Positions 1-13,000 of a stretch of 64,000 bases of DNA are shown here, piece by piece (the first letter of the stretch is position 1; each line of letters opens with the position of its first letter). Source of the stretch: Lagopus muta. Taxonomy: Eukaryota > Chordata > Aves > Galliformes > Phasianidae. Position numbers and translations under genes: made by a program. The stretch lies in assembly GCF_023343835.1 (NCBI RefSeq), contig NC_064447.1:6154001-6218000 (forward strand), in the 5' to 3' direction. Below the pieces are notes generated by a model. It was not told where the DNA came from and ran no database searches. It was given only the letters and a program-made list of their open reading frames with translations.

Positions 1-1488
1 AAAATGCAGTGTGCCCTGCTTGCTTTTGGATGACTCCTTGCAGTTCTGCTCCTCTCCAGTCACCAGGAATGGGAGTTTTATTGGCACTCTTAAATTGTTT
101 CATTTGAACACCTATTGGCTGCCAATCAAAAGTTGTGTAATGATAACCACAACCAACTTCATCAAGCCTTTGTGCATACAGTGGAGAGGAGGAAAGAATT
201 CAAATTTTTTCATTGTATGGCAATACAGAGTCTTCCTAAGAAGGTTTAGTGTTAAAAATTGTTCAGGTTAAAGCCTACTGATATTCAGTACACCTATGAA
301 AGCCAGACTGTTAGGTGCTGGGTTCCAGGATTGCCAAAAAATCCTGTCATCTTAAACTCTGAGTGGCATTTTTAGATGCATAGAACCTGATATTTACACT
401 GAAATGAGAAGGGATGTGCCAAAGTGGTGATGCCTTAACTTTACATGCAGTGAGCTCCAAGTGGACAAGTTAACAAGATGTGAGCATAGCTCAAGGTACA
501 GTCCCATTTAATACAGAGTATAGAATTACAGGATTCTGAGCAGCAAGGTCTCTGTGAGATTTAATGAGTAGTAATGTTGCTAGATGTGGCACAAAAAAAT
601 AAATTACATAGAGCCATTATTCTTGCTTCTCCTTTTTACATGTGTGGCTATTTGTTTGAATTTTCTGTAATGACTTCCATGACTTCGTATTTAGTCTGCA
701 GAAACAATTAGAGGCTTCATAATCTCTAGAACCTCAGCTTTTACTTTAAAAAGGCAGAAGGTTTGTCACTGTTTCTTTCTGATATTGTAAAGCTGGAGAG
801 AGTTTGAATGTGGTTTCTTCAGTCCAGTATGAGGACAGCAAGCTGTTGACTAAACACATCTTTTTTACTTCTCTTCATGAAATTGCTTCACGTATTTTAT
901 CTTGGGCTGAAACTGATTTTCAGCACTGAAAGCTTACTCTGGTGGCAAATCATGACATGGCACAAACTTAAACAGCCTCTAGTGTCAGGACTTGTGTTTG
1001 TAAATAAAGCCTCGCTGGTTTAAGCTGTGATCATTTTAGTATTGGTGTCTTTTCACTCAGGAAGAACCAGAGAAGATGAAGTAATAAAGGTCAGTGTCAG
1101 AGTTCTGGATCTGCACGTTATTTTGCTGGGCAGATGGCTGCAGATAGTTCTAGCAGACTTTACCTCCCTTTCTGATTTTCTAAGAATAAAAGGTGGTTGG
1201 AATTCCTGTTACCTAACTGTTATAAAGAAGAACTGTGAGCATCCTGTTTTTGAGTGGCTATGCAGCCCACACCCACTCATAAGGCTGTGATGCCAAGAAG
1301 TATTCAGCCAATTACATTTAATGTTATCGATGAATTAGATTGAACAGATGAGTGAAATCACAGACATGTAGCCTTGTGTCTTGCTCTGTACTACACAGAG
1401 CTGTGAATGAATATAAACAACACTCATGCCTGCAACTATCCGCTTTGCCAACTATTTTGTCCTATTTTTTGGTATTTTTTTTTTCAGT

Positions 1489-1508
1489 GTCCTACTAGGT
1501 GGTAGCAG
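1489..1508 (+). promoter_or_regulatory. CTCF-like motif (weak)
   Basis: The core ACTAGGTGGTAGCAG resembles the vertebrate CTCF consensus (CCANNAGGTGGCAG) on the plus strand, with one extra base in the core. It faces the stronger motif at 2081-2098. This is a pattern match only. Confidence 0.25.
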
Positions 1509-2080
1509 TAGGCAAAAGACTGAAATGAATAATGTCTGCTTAGTTATAAACTGCAGAAAACAAATAATGCAGTAATAACTTTTGAATAATGTTAAAAGTA
1601 GACATCTAAATTAACTCATTATTTAGACTGTGCCATAAAGATGTCTTATTTTGTTGTCAGTCTCCTTACCCAGCCAGTTTCTGAAGTACTGTCAGCATTC
1701 TGCCATCTGTATTTTTGGTAGTGTCCAGGTCTTTCAGGTCAAGTTTTCCCCTGTCAACACCAATGACTGAGCTCCCATGTACACCACAGAGGTGATGTTT
1801 GCTTATGAGGCTGTGTGTGTACATTTTGAAGGACTGGCTTAAACAGCACTTAAACGTCTATTCTGAAGGAGGAAACAGCATCATTATCAAGACTCCTTCT
1901 GGCCAGTTTCTGGGTAATAACTTCATGGCAGAAATTGCCTGTAATTACACAAGAGCAAAGAACTTCCTTGCCACTTGCCAAAGCTCCCTTAGAACACTTC
2001 CTTTATAAACTTAATACAGGTATTTGTCCAAAAACGAAGTTTAATTTGAACCCACAATAAGGAAACTTAAGCCATGTGTA

Positions 2081-2098
2081 GCAGTGCCACCTAGTGTA
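2081..2098 (-). promoter_or_regulatory. CTCF-like motif
   Basis: On the minus strand the site reads CACTAGGTGGCACTGC, a near-complete match to the CTCF core. Occupancy cannot be judged from sequence. Confidence 0.4.
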
Positions 2099-3525
2099 GT
2101 CTGCCAATCCCTGGTGTTCAAGACTAACACATTTTTACTCCTTTTGTGTCTTGAATCTATAATGGTTCAGAAACCAAGCATTACCTCTTTGTTGTAGAAA
2201 GGCTTTTTAATTTTTTTTCTCTTGAAATCTGGGCCAGAATATCATCTTACATGAGTCTGGCTCTTAGGATGTCTTTCATTTTTGTTTCACTCTTCTTTGG
2301 ACACTAATGACAAAATACTTTGAATTAATCCATATAGAACAAGTTATTTTCTTCAGGTCATGTTTACCTTTTAAAATGAAGCAGGTAGGTAGGGTGGAGC
2401 CATGATCAAATATCAGCTTGGTATTGCTGATATTGACTGAGTATCCCAAACATTTTATAAGATTATTCATTGAATAAAGCAGCAGTTAATATGATCCACG
2501 CAGGTAGAATTTTGCCTACCATTCTATAGAAAATTCAACTGGGGGGGAAGGGGGAGTTGACAAGAATTAAATTACACACTTCAAACAAATAGTAAATGGT
2601 TTTTCCCTCTGTGAGAATTTGAAAAAGAAATGAGCTTAAACATGCTGTGGCTTTTAGCAAATTGTTGTAACTTACAAGTTGCAAGCTGAAAGCTGTTACT
2701 GCTCTCTATTGTCTCCCTGATGTCTAAGAATATCTCCTAACACTCTGAGTCTTGTTATAAATAAAGCCATGGAGTGGATTTTTATTTCTACTGTAACTCT
2801 ATTTCTGCCTATTAACTAATGAAATCTAGAGTTCATCTGGATTTTCACCAGTCTTCAGGAAGCGGGTCTAGTTCTCTTTGCCTGTTCAGCTAAGAGGAAG
2901 TACATCACTGCAGCTGGGATTTGTGTGTTTTTTCTAGATTCCCAAAGGAAACGCTGTCAGCCAAAGTTAGAAATGGCAGGAGGACAGAAAGCAAAAGGCG
3001 CAACTGCTGGATTTAGACTTACGTAGGATTTGCACTGTTTGGCATTCTGGCTTAGCTGCCTCAATGTTTCCAGTTTAGAACTGTTTATCTAGTGCTGTCT
3101 AGTTTGTTAGAAACATGCTGCTGAGGCCCACCCACGGAACATGAAAGGTCCTGTCTTGAGATCAGGTTGCAGATACGCCCTCCTTACATCTGCTGATTGC
3201 AGCCACCATGGGGGGAAAGCTCTGCCAACAGGATATTTGAAGGAAAGATTTATACGAAAGGCTCTAAAGATTGTAGATCTATCATTACTCAGCATCTTTT
3301 GAGTAGATAATTTATGGCATATTGATCCTCAGAATATCAGAATGTTATGCGGTGTGAATTACAAGCTCCTCAGAGATAACTCCAGATGCTAATGCACTTG
3401 AGTTCTTCCTTTGAAGGCAACATGAGACTGATTACTTAATGCTTCATAGGTTTATGCTTCGTAAGTGATGAGATTCACGTTCAGCCTTGCATGTGCATCA
3501 GCATGATTTTTGTTTGCTTGTTTCT

Positions 3526-3567
3526 CCTAATTTGGGGCTTGTTTCACCTAATTTGGGGCTTGCTTTT
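3526..3567 (+). repeat. Tandem 21-bp duplication
   Basis: CCTAATTTGGGGCTTGTTTC plus A (3526-3546) is followed immediately by a nearly identical second copy starting at 3547. The two copies agree for the first 16 bases and diverge after that. This looks like a small replication-slippage duplication. Confidence 0.85.
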
Positions 3568-6083
3568 TCACCACTTTGATCAAGGCAATAGTAGCTCCAG
3601 AACATCCCCCAAGAGGATGTTATCAATGGAGAGAATGGACAGTGTTTTTTACTGGGCTGAGGTCAGTATTTCAACATGCATCTATATAAAGAATAATTAA
3701 AATTAGTAATTCTAATGCAGTCATAGGCAGTTTTGGAAGCCTTGGAATGGGAAGGCATCCAGATAGCTTCAAGTTTGTTGCTTAACAAACTTGTTTGTAG
3801 CCTAATTTATTTATTTATTACAAATATGTGACACACAAAGATGTCAGTGGTTCCATAGCTGCTGATTCTAGGCAAGTACAAGCAACAGCAGAAATATTTG
3901 AGAGTTTACTGGCCCTGGTGGATCGGTAATGCCCAGGTCTTCAGGTGGCATACAAAGTGCATTGAGGACATATAGAGGGAAGGGAATGCTGTTGATAAAT
4001 GTGAAAATGTTTGATCTTACTCTGTGATCTTGATCACTGATTTAGTGGAAGGTGATGGTTTACACAAAAAACAGGTGGTGCAGTTCTTCCCATTCTACCA
4101 GCATGCTTTGTGGAGAGTTGAGTTTCATCACTAATTCAGAACGTTTGAGGGGAGTCACTATTAAAATGTTGGTGTTGCATCGCAAGCTCTTTTTTTTTTT
4201 TCCTAGGTTATGCAATAAAAAGTTTTGAAAGTACACCAGAGATAGAGATCCTAATGGCAATGTCTTCCCACTACTGTTACAGACAACCTGGTTTGTTTTG
4301 GTGTCGTAGTCTCAATTAGGTCCTGCTGTAGACCCCTCCAGGGCAGTCTTCTGCCACAGTCAGCAAAGCCAGTTAGCTTTGGAAAGGAACTTCTTGAAAC
4401 CCAATCACTTGGCTTCGCTTTTATTACCAAGAGGCAGCCACATCAAATGGAAAATTTACTTAGGTGGGTTTTTCCAGATCCAGGGTTGATTTGTGGATGC
4501 CAGACTGACATATACCATAAAGAAGAACTATGTATTTTGGCCTGGGGAAAATCAAAGTAAACAGTAAGTGCAAGTGCAAAGTAACCCCCAGGTCATGATT
4601 TTAGACTCTTCTGGATTTCACACTGGCCTTGCATCACCCATAAGAGGACTCTGTAACATCTGTAACGTGACCTAACACAGAAGGCTTAAGTGAAGCCTTG
4701 GTGGAAAATAACTAAAATGTTATTTTTATGTTGTGTAATAATAAAAATCTTCCATGGAAACCTAGAGGGAATTGTGTGTTATAAAAATTTACCAGCTTTC
4801 TGGGTATTTCTGAACGCTCATGCATTTTTTTTATCTTCTTCCAAATGAGTGTTCTGCTCTGTCCATTTAAATTCTGCTGGTGGCTTTTCCCTCCATTTTG
4901 TTCTGCTGTTTAAGTAAAGGCAAATAATGATGTAATTTTACCAACAGTTGTTGAATTTTATTCTTTTTAAGGATTTTAAGGACAAAGTTCAGATATGTAG
5001 GTATGAAGGTGAAATGTGGCTGCCACTGTGCCCAGTCTTAATCTCAGTGTTGGGCTTTGAATAAGAAACCTGTCTGGAGCTGTAACCCCTGCTACATGCA
5101 ATGAGTAGCTGTGTTTCAAAGCAGGCCATCCTTACCAAAGTAGTGTACAGAATGTACCTGTATAAACAAAACAAAATTGTAGGAATTGTAATGCATGCTT
5201 GACAGCTGTACTTGAGTACAGAACAGAAATTTAATTACTTGTAAGATATTTTCTGTATCAAGTTCAACATAGCTGCTAATTTCCAAGAAGCAAAGTGAAC
5301 AATATTTTGAGGCAGCACTCATTTACAGATTTTACAGGGGGCTTTACTGGAAGGAAATTGCTTCCCAGTCAAAACAAAGCCAGCCGTCCTTATCTTGAGG
5401 ATGTTGTGAGCTCTGCTGGATTTCAGTGATGATGAAGTAGGTAGTGATTATTGTTGTTCAGTCCATGCTGTATTATTTTCAGTCATACAAAAACATCTCA
5501 AAACTTCTCTAGATTAATAACAAGGAGAGACACAAGAAGTTTTCATACAGGATAAGGCTGGAAAATATCTGAACCTGAAAGCCACATACTGTTCTCACAC
5601 TTGCAAGCTAAGCACATACAATTGGAAAAGTAGAGTGTTGTATACAGTAAAAGACAAATGTCCTCTGCCTGATGATCTACAGCAGAAATGGGTATAAACA
5701 AAAGGAGGCAGTGTCCATACCTAGAATGCACCTCTTTCCTGAGGCCAGTTTGCTTTTTTCCTTTGGCTGATGGTTTGATGAGAAATAGTAATACAGTAAG
5801 ATCCCAACTGACTTCAGAGAGAGCTACCACAATCCCTGTCCTTGGCCAATTTCATTTTGACCCAGTTGAGCTGTGATCCTGTTTAATATTTCCAAGTGAG
5901 CAATGATTCTAGGGCTGTGGACAGCTGTAGTTGAGTATTTTCTTTGGCATTAGTATTGCCTAGACATAAAAGTGAGAGAGCAAAATGAGGCAAATGGGTG
6001 ATTCCTCCCTCTGGATTGGCATAACTTGTTTTCTGTGATTACCAACTCAGCTTTAAACTGCCTAGATTGGGTACAGCTTAACT

Positions 6084-6106
6084 TTGATTGATTGATTGAT
6101 TGATTT
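6084..6106 (+). repeat. (TTGA)n microsatellite
   Basis: About five perfect TTGA units in a row, ending in TTTT. Tetranucleotide simple repeat. Confidence 0.9.
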
Positions 6107-9100
6107 TGCCATTACCATATCCTTCGTCACAGCATCTTACTTGGAGATTTGGTGTAATTTAACATTTAGATTTTCAGCTAAATTTAACATCCCTAGAGGC
6201 ATTAGAGTTTGCAGACTTTTTTTAATTAAAGTATTATGATGCCAGGCAAACAGTATTTTCCCAGGCTGTCTGCTGCTGATGCAAAGTGGCACGCTCTGTG
6301 TCTCCTGAGCGTAGGGGAATGTCCTACTGGGAGAATTGCACAATTCAGAGAGGAGCACCTTGATTATTAGTCATCTGTGTAATGGGAACTATTTAAAATC
6401 TTGGCTGCTAGTCTAAGAAACTACTGTTTAAAAATAAAAGAAACACCCCCACAGAAAGACATTCCAGTACAATATTTTATGCGGAAGGACCAATCTTCAT
6501 TCACATTTGAAGCCCAGGTGGCCATATATAATGGTTGCAGTTACAGTGTCATTACTTTTGTTGATGCAGTAGACAGTGAATTTTGACTGCTCTGTTGTGA
6601 ATGTGTAGCAGAACTGTGTATCCACATTTGTTAGTCAGTCAAGCACAGCTGTGTTTATTGCTCAGAGCACTAAAGTCAGCACAATCCACACTCCTGGAAA
6701 ACATTCAAGGCTTTGCATTCTGTGCAGAAAGGATTTAAATAAAATCTGCTGCTCACTAAAGGCAGCCTATCCCAACTCTCTCTATGGCAAGCCAGCAGCC
6801 CACTGCATGAAAGCCAATCCCATTTAATTGTGAGGGGAAAAGGGGGAGGACTATGAATTGAAAACTGTGAACAGAAATGCACGTGTAGAATTATGTCACG
6901 CGATGCCAGTGAGAAATTTCAATGAATAAAACATTGAGTTCACTGCAGAGTCTTTTATCCAGTAAGAAATGGCAATGCACAAGCTTTGTGAAATGTATGT
7001 TAGCTTACATACTGGTAAAGGGATACCCAGAGTCCAGTCACTGAATAATAGAGAAGGGATGTGAAAAAACTCGACTGTCCATTCTGTTGCTTTAACCACA
7101 AAGATGTACCTTTATCAGTAGAGATTCTGACAAGGTTCAACTTCAAAATGTGTGTAATATCTGAAAGGAGAAAGAATAACAAGTTAGTGGTAAGCACGCA
7201 GTAACACACAAGGATTTGGCTTCTTTCACGTCTTGACTGTGCGTTTATGCTATAGAGGTGGATGAAAAGTAGAGACCATCCACAACCAGTCCCACACTGC
7301 ATTAGTTCTCCTTTTACCTCCTGTTTGTGGCTTATTTGCCTTTTAACTTGTAGGAGAAAGGGAACATTTTTGTGGAATTCCATTTCAATTTTGAGGAAAA
7401 AGTAATAGATTCAAACCTTCTACTGAATCACAAGTAAGACACACGCTTATTAATGATGAAACGAATCCAGTAAAGGTGACTAGTCCAGTAGAGTGCTTAC
7501 CCATGTAGTGAATGCCTTCATTTGCCTTTTCCAGTAACTTGTGGAGAAGTCCCAGGAAGATCTTTTCAATATAAGAAGATTCATCAACAATGGATTAGAG
7601 TAAAGAAATAAGTTGCACAGTTTTTATCTGCTTTGAAATACTTCTGGACAGTGTGACTGTGTGAGGCTGGGAATTTTCACAACTGTTCTGTTCTGAATTC
7701 CCTAGTTAAAGTTCCCCTAACAGGTTCTCTTGAAACTGCTGTTAAAATAAAAGCAATTCATGTTTTTTAAGACAACAAATATAATGCAGTAATAAAATGT
7801 TTCTGTCTTAATGTGTACTTAAGGAAGTAGTAGTAAAAGTAACTGAGGTTTTGAACTTGGATTTTTGTTTCCTCTTACTGCTGTAAATTGACCAGCCAGT
7901 GAATAGTTTAAGTTCATTATGCTGATATATGGCTTGTGTTGAGAAACTGTAGATGTTGTTTTTGAAACAGGCCTGAGTACTTCTCAAATTTCATCATCAT
8001 TTCCCAGGAGAGATCAGTACAAAGAATTACACAGAAAATTACTGCTAGTCTGTTGTTCAACCTGAATGCATTCAAGTACCTACAGCACGGATTCTGCTGG
8101 TTCTTAACCCACGTTTCTATTGCTTTGTGGCAGTACTGTGAACTGTGCTGATTGAGAGCTCAGTCCAGGCCAATTGAAATGATTACTGAATTTTCGTAAT
8201 TTAACGTGAAACCAGTGCTTAGTGTTCAAATGATCTAGGAGATGGAGGGAAACAGAAGACAAATCATCAATAAGTAATATTCATTGCACAGCAGCCTTGA
8301 AAACCAAGTGAGATCGTGACGAGGGATTTAATTTTGGTATGAGGGGAACAGTGCCAGAGAGGGGAAGAGGTAAGGAGGCTTGATTTACTTTGTTTGCATA
8401 TTAAAATTATTAAGCCTATTGCTGATCAAAGGAAGCAGGTGGCTGGTGTTACAGAGTTAATGATTCTTTGCAGTTCATTATTAGTAAGAGCTACACTTGA
8501 AATGAGCTTTGCACATACTGAGAAAGAAAAAACGTAGGAACTTCAGTACAGCCATGTCTCTACTGTCTTAGTTCCACTTCTGCATCCGTACAATGCTGCA
8601 GAACGGGGCTGAGTACCAAAGCCTTAAGCTAAAAGGTTACATTCCACTTCTGTGTGGGTGTGGAAGGAGTTTGGCTGCCAAGGAAAGCATCTAGGACTTA
8701 GTAGTGGTGGTTAACAGAGGATCGCTGGTGAAACAGAGATGGTGCCAATTAGGTTCATGCACTCAAGATTGTTTTGCAATCAAGTCATTGCCTGAGCCTT
8801 CAGACTTAGGAGATTTTGGCTGGACTTTCAGAAAAAAAAAATCAGAAGCTGAGAACGTCCATACTGACCCACAACGGCCCAGGAAGTCCTTGCTTAAAGA
8901 CACAGGCAACTGGGAGCGTGCCAGCTCATGAAATGAAGATGGTGTGCAATGGAAACAGGGAGCCTACTGTGTCTGTGCTGCTATCCAGCAGTCCTGTTAC
9001 CAGCTGCAAGAGGGTTTCTGACAAGTCATGCCTGCTTTACAGCCTAATGAAAGAAGTTTGCCTTATAAAAAATGCCTCCTTCTTTATGTCTGGACACCTA

Positions 9101-10000
9101 CTGTTTTTCTACATAAGGAGGAAGACAGAAACTTGTAATACTGACCAGGGAAAAAGCCAGTGAATGTGCCACAGTTCCTAGCAAACTTTTTAATGTTTTA
9201 CCTTATTTAAAGAAGAAATTTAAACATAAATAATACAATGTTTTTCCATACAAAGGAACTGTGATGAAACTAACAGTTAAAAGTCAATCCAGTTGCTCAC
9301 AGTAATTACCAGTATAGCTTTTTGTCAGTGCAAATGCAAAGTCCAAGTTCTCTGGAAACATTTTAAAATGTACAATTGCTGTCAGCCAGAAAGATTGAGT
9401 CCTTCTCTCCCTACCTCACTCTGTATTTTTAGCACAACTCCTGAATTCAGGAGCTGAAACGAATGGTTTGTTTTTCTTTTATCAGTCAGCATGGTAAAGT
9501 TATTTTTCATTCTTGCATTTGTTTGCCTACATTTCAGTTTTTGTAGTTAAGTAGAATTTTGTTTTTGATTAATGGAATCAGTGCAGCATATTTACGTACA
9601 GCAACTTCTTCCTGAAGGATATTCTTTGAGGAATGCATTAAAGTGGTGAGCGCTGTAGTGCCTCTGTCACATTTCTTTGCCACTGGTTCTGTGTTGCTGC
9701 TGTTGAACAGCAAAAAAAAAAAGGCAGGGATTTGGATGTTGAAGACTTCAGACAACAGCAAATGGAAAACACACAAGAGTGTCAAAGCAGGATCCAAGGG
9801 CAGAGGCCAAGAGAAAAACATCCAAGAGCAACTGAAATGAGAACAGAATAAAACCTTAAGTAAATCACTGAAGGCTTGGTACCTGAATGGACCTCTGAAC
9901 TGCAATTTTAAGATTGTAACACTTTAAACAGAGTTGTATCAATCAGTGTCCCTTTGTGATGTGATTGCATTGTCAAAATAAATGAGACGTTCATAACCTC

Positions 10001-13000
10001 CATGTTGTAAAGGAAAATTCAGCCAACTGCCAGTGAAAATAAATGGCAGTGCAGTGAGATAGAACCTCTAAACTCAGTATTCTCTCTCATTAAGATTAAT
10101 TGGTTGCCATCAAAAACACCAGAACAGTGTGCATAGACTCACTTAGGTCTCTAGGGCATGTGGGAAGATTAATGGCCTATATCAAACGTAATAATTTTCA
10201 TTGACTGGGTAAGAAAGAATGTTCTTTTCTTTATCAGAACTGTGAACCACTTTGTTCTTTATATGATCTCTCCCCATGGACTCTTAGTGTCTTCCATTTG
10301 TCCTGTTCCACCTCCACTCAGGAAATGATGTCTCATTGCTTTTTTCTAGCATGTAGCTGTAGCACATAGTTGTCATATTGCGACCAACAGCTAGATCTCA
10401 TTTTCCCAATACTGTTTTTAAAATCTATCCAATTGTGTGCTTTTGGACTATCAAAGTTAGAGGCTGTGGTGTGCTGACAAGAACACAGTGGATTTCTTTG
10501 TATCTTACTAAGAAATTTTAATGGCTATAAGATCAGTACATCCAAATATTTCTTATTCTTCCTGTCTTTTGCCAGGTTTATTCTGAATAAAACTACTGTA
10601 TTGAAACCTGTTCATGTAGCTATTTAGTTGAGGATAGGGAAATTATAAATATCGAAACATTTCTAATTGCCATTGTTGATTGGAATACTAACAAATAGCT
10701 TTAGATGCACTCCTCCACCAAGTGATACAACTGTGTAACAGAGGTGTGTTCTTCCATCATCTGCAGAAATAAATGTTGACTATCAGCTGGAAACACCATA
10801 AAATCTTTGCTAAAGTTTGTCTTCCACATCTCCTGAAAACTCAGGATTCAGTACAACTAAGTTAAATCTCCCTTATCTACTTTTGATACATGACTCAGAA
10901 AATGGTTCAGACAGATGTTTCAACTTATGTTCTGAGTCTTATTTTTTGTTTTGGTATTGATAACTTTTTATTAATCAGAATGTTATCCTCTGTTTTGCTA
11001 TACTAAACTTGTTTGTTTTTTTAAATTTGTCTAGCGTTAATGACAACGTCACACAACTGTGCCAAAAATCAAGCATATTGTCTTTTCCCCCAAATGGCAG
11101 TATTCTCTGTAGTGTAAGAAAGAATTTTAAATCCAGAAGTTCAGGAAGTTTATCTGGGGGAGTTCAGACCTTCCTGCAGAGGTTGATTTGATAACTAATA
11201 TAACCAAGGGTTGAAAAGGAGAGAGAAATCCCAGTTGGCAAGCCTGTTCTCTGACAAGGACCAGCCAGGACACAATTCCTCTGATGACCACTTCATATAT
11301 TTCACACAGACCAGTTCCACTGCACTGTGTGAGCCCCAAAGAGTGAGAGATGTAGCTGTTTCTATTTTTGATTTCCAAACATTTTTCAGCAGGTGATGTG
11401 ATACTTTTTCCAGATTCTGGGACAATGTATGCAAGTGAGCTTCATCTATTTGAGACTTCATAAAGGAGAATTGGTAGGAAGAGATTTGTTGGGGGGTCTG
11501 AAAGAGTAAGTGGTAACAGATGATCTATTGAGTGAACTAGCCCAGGAAATAAGCCTGTTCTTCCATCAAAATGTATGTGCTTAAGTACAAGTGTTTATAC
11601 CCCCATATAGTATATCTCCACATAATGTCTGTTAATGACACCTCAAGGCAAGATTAAACAGGAGTAGCCTGGTGAGTGGTAAGAAGGATGGTTAGGGAGG
11701 GTTGTTTGCATTTTGTGTCTCTTTCTTTATCTCTTTATTATTAAGGTTTTTTTGCTTGTCCTCTAATTTCAAGCTTATCCTGTAATTTAAATGCATGTCA
11801 AGTGGATAAAACCTGTTGTAGGTAGGAAGCAAACAACACACTGTTCATTGCCTGCAGTTGTGCATTCACTGATATTCTTTATATCAGTCTAGGCACCCAG
11901 TTTCATTTCTCCTCATCGGACTGAATGTATATTTTCAGAATTAAAGATAGTCTGCAGGAATGCAAATCTCTGCTGTATACTGGAGCTGTGGCAGGGATAT
12001 TTCTGTGGATGGAACCAATGTAGACAAGACTGCACTGACTTTCAAAGACAAGAGGAAGCACATGAGTGACTGAGATATAGCCTGAATGCAATTAATATTT
12101 TTTTTCTTTATCCAAGACCCAACCCGTTTATAAACAGAGATGACTGACAAGAATCTATCCACATTTATAAAAAATTATTCCTAATGTCGTGGATAGGATT
12201 TTGTATTGTTCCCTGCTAGCAAACTTGGTACTAAATACAACAGATATCCCAGTGTGAAAGAAAAGCTCATTGGCTACAGACTGAAACCCTCAAGATGGCA
12301 ACTTTTCTTTTTTTATGTTGTATTTCTGTGTCCGTATTTACAACAGAAAAAGAACTCTCATGGCATCCTGTAGTTTCCCTGAGTATGTAGTAATGAGGTT
12401 AGCTGTATGATACTGCTGATAATGCAAGTTAAGTTTCCTGTGCATTCCTCTTAAAAGATATAACCCATTGGATTGAAAGAGAGCCCTGTTGGACGTTGTA
12501 ATGTAAGACTTAGGGGAGCACCTTTCTAGCACGGTAGCAAGAGGTGCAGTTGGACACTGCATGAAGTAAGTGACACTGGGCATGTTGTGCACAGGCAGCA
12601 GGATGTTGGTGGTAGTGTTTGGTTTGAATATTAACCTGTGGGGCTCCTTTGAATTTACAGAGACTCTGAAAATAAAACCAAACATATTCTACTAGTGCTC
12701 TTTATCACTGGGTGCATTGCGTGATAGGACTGTCATTGTATTGCTTTTCTTCTAAGCCTAGCACTGTGGTTTGTTGTAAGTGCTACTGTTTTCTGGGTAG
12801 AACTTCTTTATGATTAGAACACTACAATAGGCAGATTGGGATTGATCCTTCTTTGCTGGATTCCTCTTTGGATGTCTGTGAATATCCTTATTGAAGGCTT
12901 ATGTTGTTTGTCCACTTCCATTAATCCAGTTGCCACTGCCCTTGCTTTGCCAACAACACAACTCCTGATGTGTCAAAGTAGCATTCATGGGGATCCAAAG

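Larger units (their letters stand above)
1..10000. other. Intergenic, no recognisable gene
   Basis: I see no exon with splice sites and a recognisable protein in this stretch. Open frames on both strands are short, lack family motifs and often start only at non-ATG codons. Contents: a 21-bp tandem duplication at 3526-3567, a T12 run at 4190-4201, a (TTGA)n tract at 6084-6106, an A11 run at 9712-9722, and two CTCF-like motifs near 1491 and 2081. By synteny this should be the interval beyond the TEKT5 3' end, towards EMP2, but no EMP2 coding exon was found. Untranslated exons or long noncoding RNA cannot be excluded from sequence alone. Confidence 0.6.

Noticed and set aside
7000-7383. 127-codon open frame on the minus strand
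   Set aside because: Composition is that of random AT-rich sequence; no motif, splice context or family resemblance.
9534-9905. 123-codon open frame on the minus strand
   Set aside because: It crosses an A/T homopolymer run, lacks any recognisable motif and shows no gene context.
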